Assembly (NCBI GenBank): GCA_028289445.1
Contig: JANQPO010000004.1
Span: forward strand, 1 to 64,000
Reading direction: 5' to 3'
DNA: 64,000 nt
DNA from: Tepidamorphaceae bacterium
GTDB taxonomy: Bacteria > Pseudomonadota > Alphaproteobacteria > Rhizobiales > JAKSCL01
Part shown: positions 63,117-64,000 of the stretch, piece after piece
Numbering within the stretch: position 1 is the first letter of the stretch
Layout of the letters: each line of letters opens with the position of its first letter
The notes under the pieces: generated by a model
The model's database searches: none
Seen by the model: only the letters and a program-made list of their open reading frames with translations
Told to the model about the DNA's origin: nothing
Program-made: the position numbers and the translations under genes

Positions 63117-63833
63117 ATGGCAGATCAGAGACCTGTGCCTCCGAACCCCTCCGGAACGGTGGCCACAGATCTAGACACGTTCGACGACTGGCTGACCGTT
63201 GCGGAAGCCGCCGTCGATTGCTCTCTCAAGGGCCTTTTCCGAACGTCAAAGACAATCCGCAAATGGGCCCATCGTTCGTTTGAAGACAATGAGAATGCCG
63301 AACTTGCCGTTCGCCGTGAGGACGTTGAGAACGGATTTCGCTGGTCCATCGAACGGGCTTCACTGGATCGCAAAGTCGAGCAGGAGCTTGAGTTTTAGGC
63401 TCGTAGGGAGGGTGAACACATGCAGACCGGTTCGGAGCCATCCGAACCCGTTCAGACCGAGGCCAGCGAAGTTCTAAGCCGTGAAAGCACTCAGAACCCG
63501 TCCGAACCCCTAAGAACCAGTACGCACCCTTCCGCTCCAGTTCGAAGCGACGACCCGCTCGTGATCTCTCACGCGGAGAGAATTGAGCACCTCGAAGGCA
63601 AGGTGAAGTTTCTCCGCGAGGAGCTCACCGATCGACGGCAATCAACAACCGCGTTGACCGATGTTGTCGAAATGGGCCGCTTGAGTGCGCAGGCCAATGC
63701 GCTGCAATTGGGTGGGAGGCGAAGGTCCGAAGCGAAGCGATTGAGCATCTTCGTTGAATGGGGCTTTAGCGCTGAGATCAATCCCAGTGATGACCGCCGT
63801 TCGGGACAGCTGAGCGGACTTGCGTGCATCTGA
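63117..63833 (+). pseudogene. HTH-type mobile-element gene split by an amber codon
   Basis: Two frames, 63117-63398 and 63420-63833, are in the same reading phase and separated only by TAG 63396-63398 and seven open codons. The first part has a helix-turn-helix-like segment (DWLTVAEAAVDCSLKGLF then KTIRKWAHRS). The second is Ser/Glu/Pro-rich (SEPSEPVQTEASE) followed by a coiled coil (RIEHLEGKVKFLREELTDRR). I read them as one original gene, excisionase/regulator-like, inactivated or possibly amber-read. The tail may be disturbed where it overlaps the integrase remnant. Confidence 0.65.
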
Positions 63834-64000
63834 CAGCGATGAGTCTGGATACCGTCCAAGCGTGAGCCGTTTTCGCCTGCCGTTGAATCAATAGACAAGC
63901 ACAAATGCCTTTGTCCCAGACGGAGACACGCGAAGACCAAAGCCAGGCACTTTGGCATCCCAGATCTCATATTGGCGATCTGGATCCGGGTTGGCCTTGC
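63762..64000 (-). pseudogene. Tyrosine integrase N-terminal remnant (partial, internal TGA)
   Basis: On the minus strand from the window edge inward, the frame reads YEIWDAKVPGFGLRVSPSG then TKAFVLVY, stops at TGA 63890-63888, and continues in phase as FNGRRKRLTLGRYPDSSLSD. This is the N-terminal arm-binding pattern of phage/ICE integrases. The match fades near 63762. The beginning lies beyond the window, and no catalytic domain is seen inside it. Confidence 0.72.

Noticed and set aside
63420-63560. Clustered TCCGAAC/GTTCGGA motifs as an operator or repeat array.
   Set aside because: They fall within the Ser/Glu/Pro coding repeat of the split gene and have irregular spacing, so codon repetition explains them.

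Overview
The window is the photosynthesis gene cluster (PGC) of a GC-rich purple alphaproteobacterium, with a signalling region on its left and decayed mobile-element genes on both sides. It carries a type II reaction centre (pufLM, puhA), LH1 (pufBA), a tetraheme cytochrome (pufC), a full bacteriochlorophyll a pathway and a spheroidene/spirilloxanthin-type carotenoid set (crtEBICDF, no crtA). I see no LH2 (puc) genes, pufX, regA/regB, rRNA, CRISPR array or intact transposase. The layout crtEF-bchCXYZ-pufQBALMC and bchFNBHLM-lhaA-puhABC-orf-acsF-puhE-hemA matches alphaproteobacterial PGCs. I cannot name the genus from sequence alone.

Region 1 (1-8.4 kb): tRNA-Arg(ACG); a response regulator and PAS hybrid kinase on the minus strand; then, divergently, an apparent operon of alpha/beta hydrolase, methyltransferase, truncated haemoglobin and class III cyclase. 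The shared upstream region holds a perfect CRP-type palindrome and an inverted 14-bp motif. A glyoxalase-fold gene and a broken toprim/primase fragment follow.

Region 2 (8.5-17.2 kb): photosensory regulators. These are ppsR copy 1, heme oxygenase (bphO), bacteriophytochrome kinase (bphP), a FixJ-like regulator, a small ribbon-helix-helix-like protein, an AerR/PpaA paralogue and dxs.

Region 3 (17.3-37.4 kb): bchIDO-crtIB-small ORF (+), crtDC (-), and the crtEF-bchCXYZ-pufQBALMC superoperon (+), closed by a rho-independent terminator. Region 4 (37.4-53.6 kb): a long minus-strand series, bchFNBHLM-lhaA-puhABC-orf-acsF-puhE-hemA-idi, converging on puf. Region 5 (53.9-62.9 kb): aerR-ppsR (second copies), bchG, a PucC-family transporter, bchP and a small membrane protein (+); bchE-bchJ-tspO (-).

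Region 6 (63-64 kb): a helix-turn-helix-type gene split by an amber codon, and the N-terminal part of a tyrosine integrase with an internal TGA.

TGT-N12-ACA motifs, the recognised PpsR/CrtJ operator, lie in front of bchI, crtI, crtD/crtE, bchC, bchG and bchE, often as pairs 26 bp apart. Two PpsR proteins (one with cysteines, one without), two AerR proteins and a bacteriophytochrome with its own heme oxygenase could connect light, oxygen and cobalamin signals to these operators. The most unusual points are the globin-cyclase-CRP module, a predicted exchange of special-pair hydrogen-bonding residues between PufL and PufM, the cysteine-free PpsR, and a 46-bp perfect palindrome in front of bchG.
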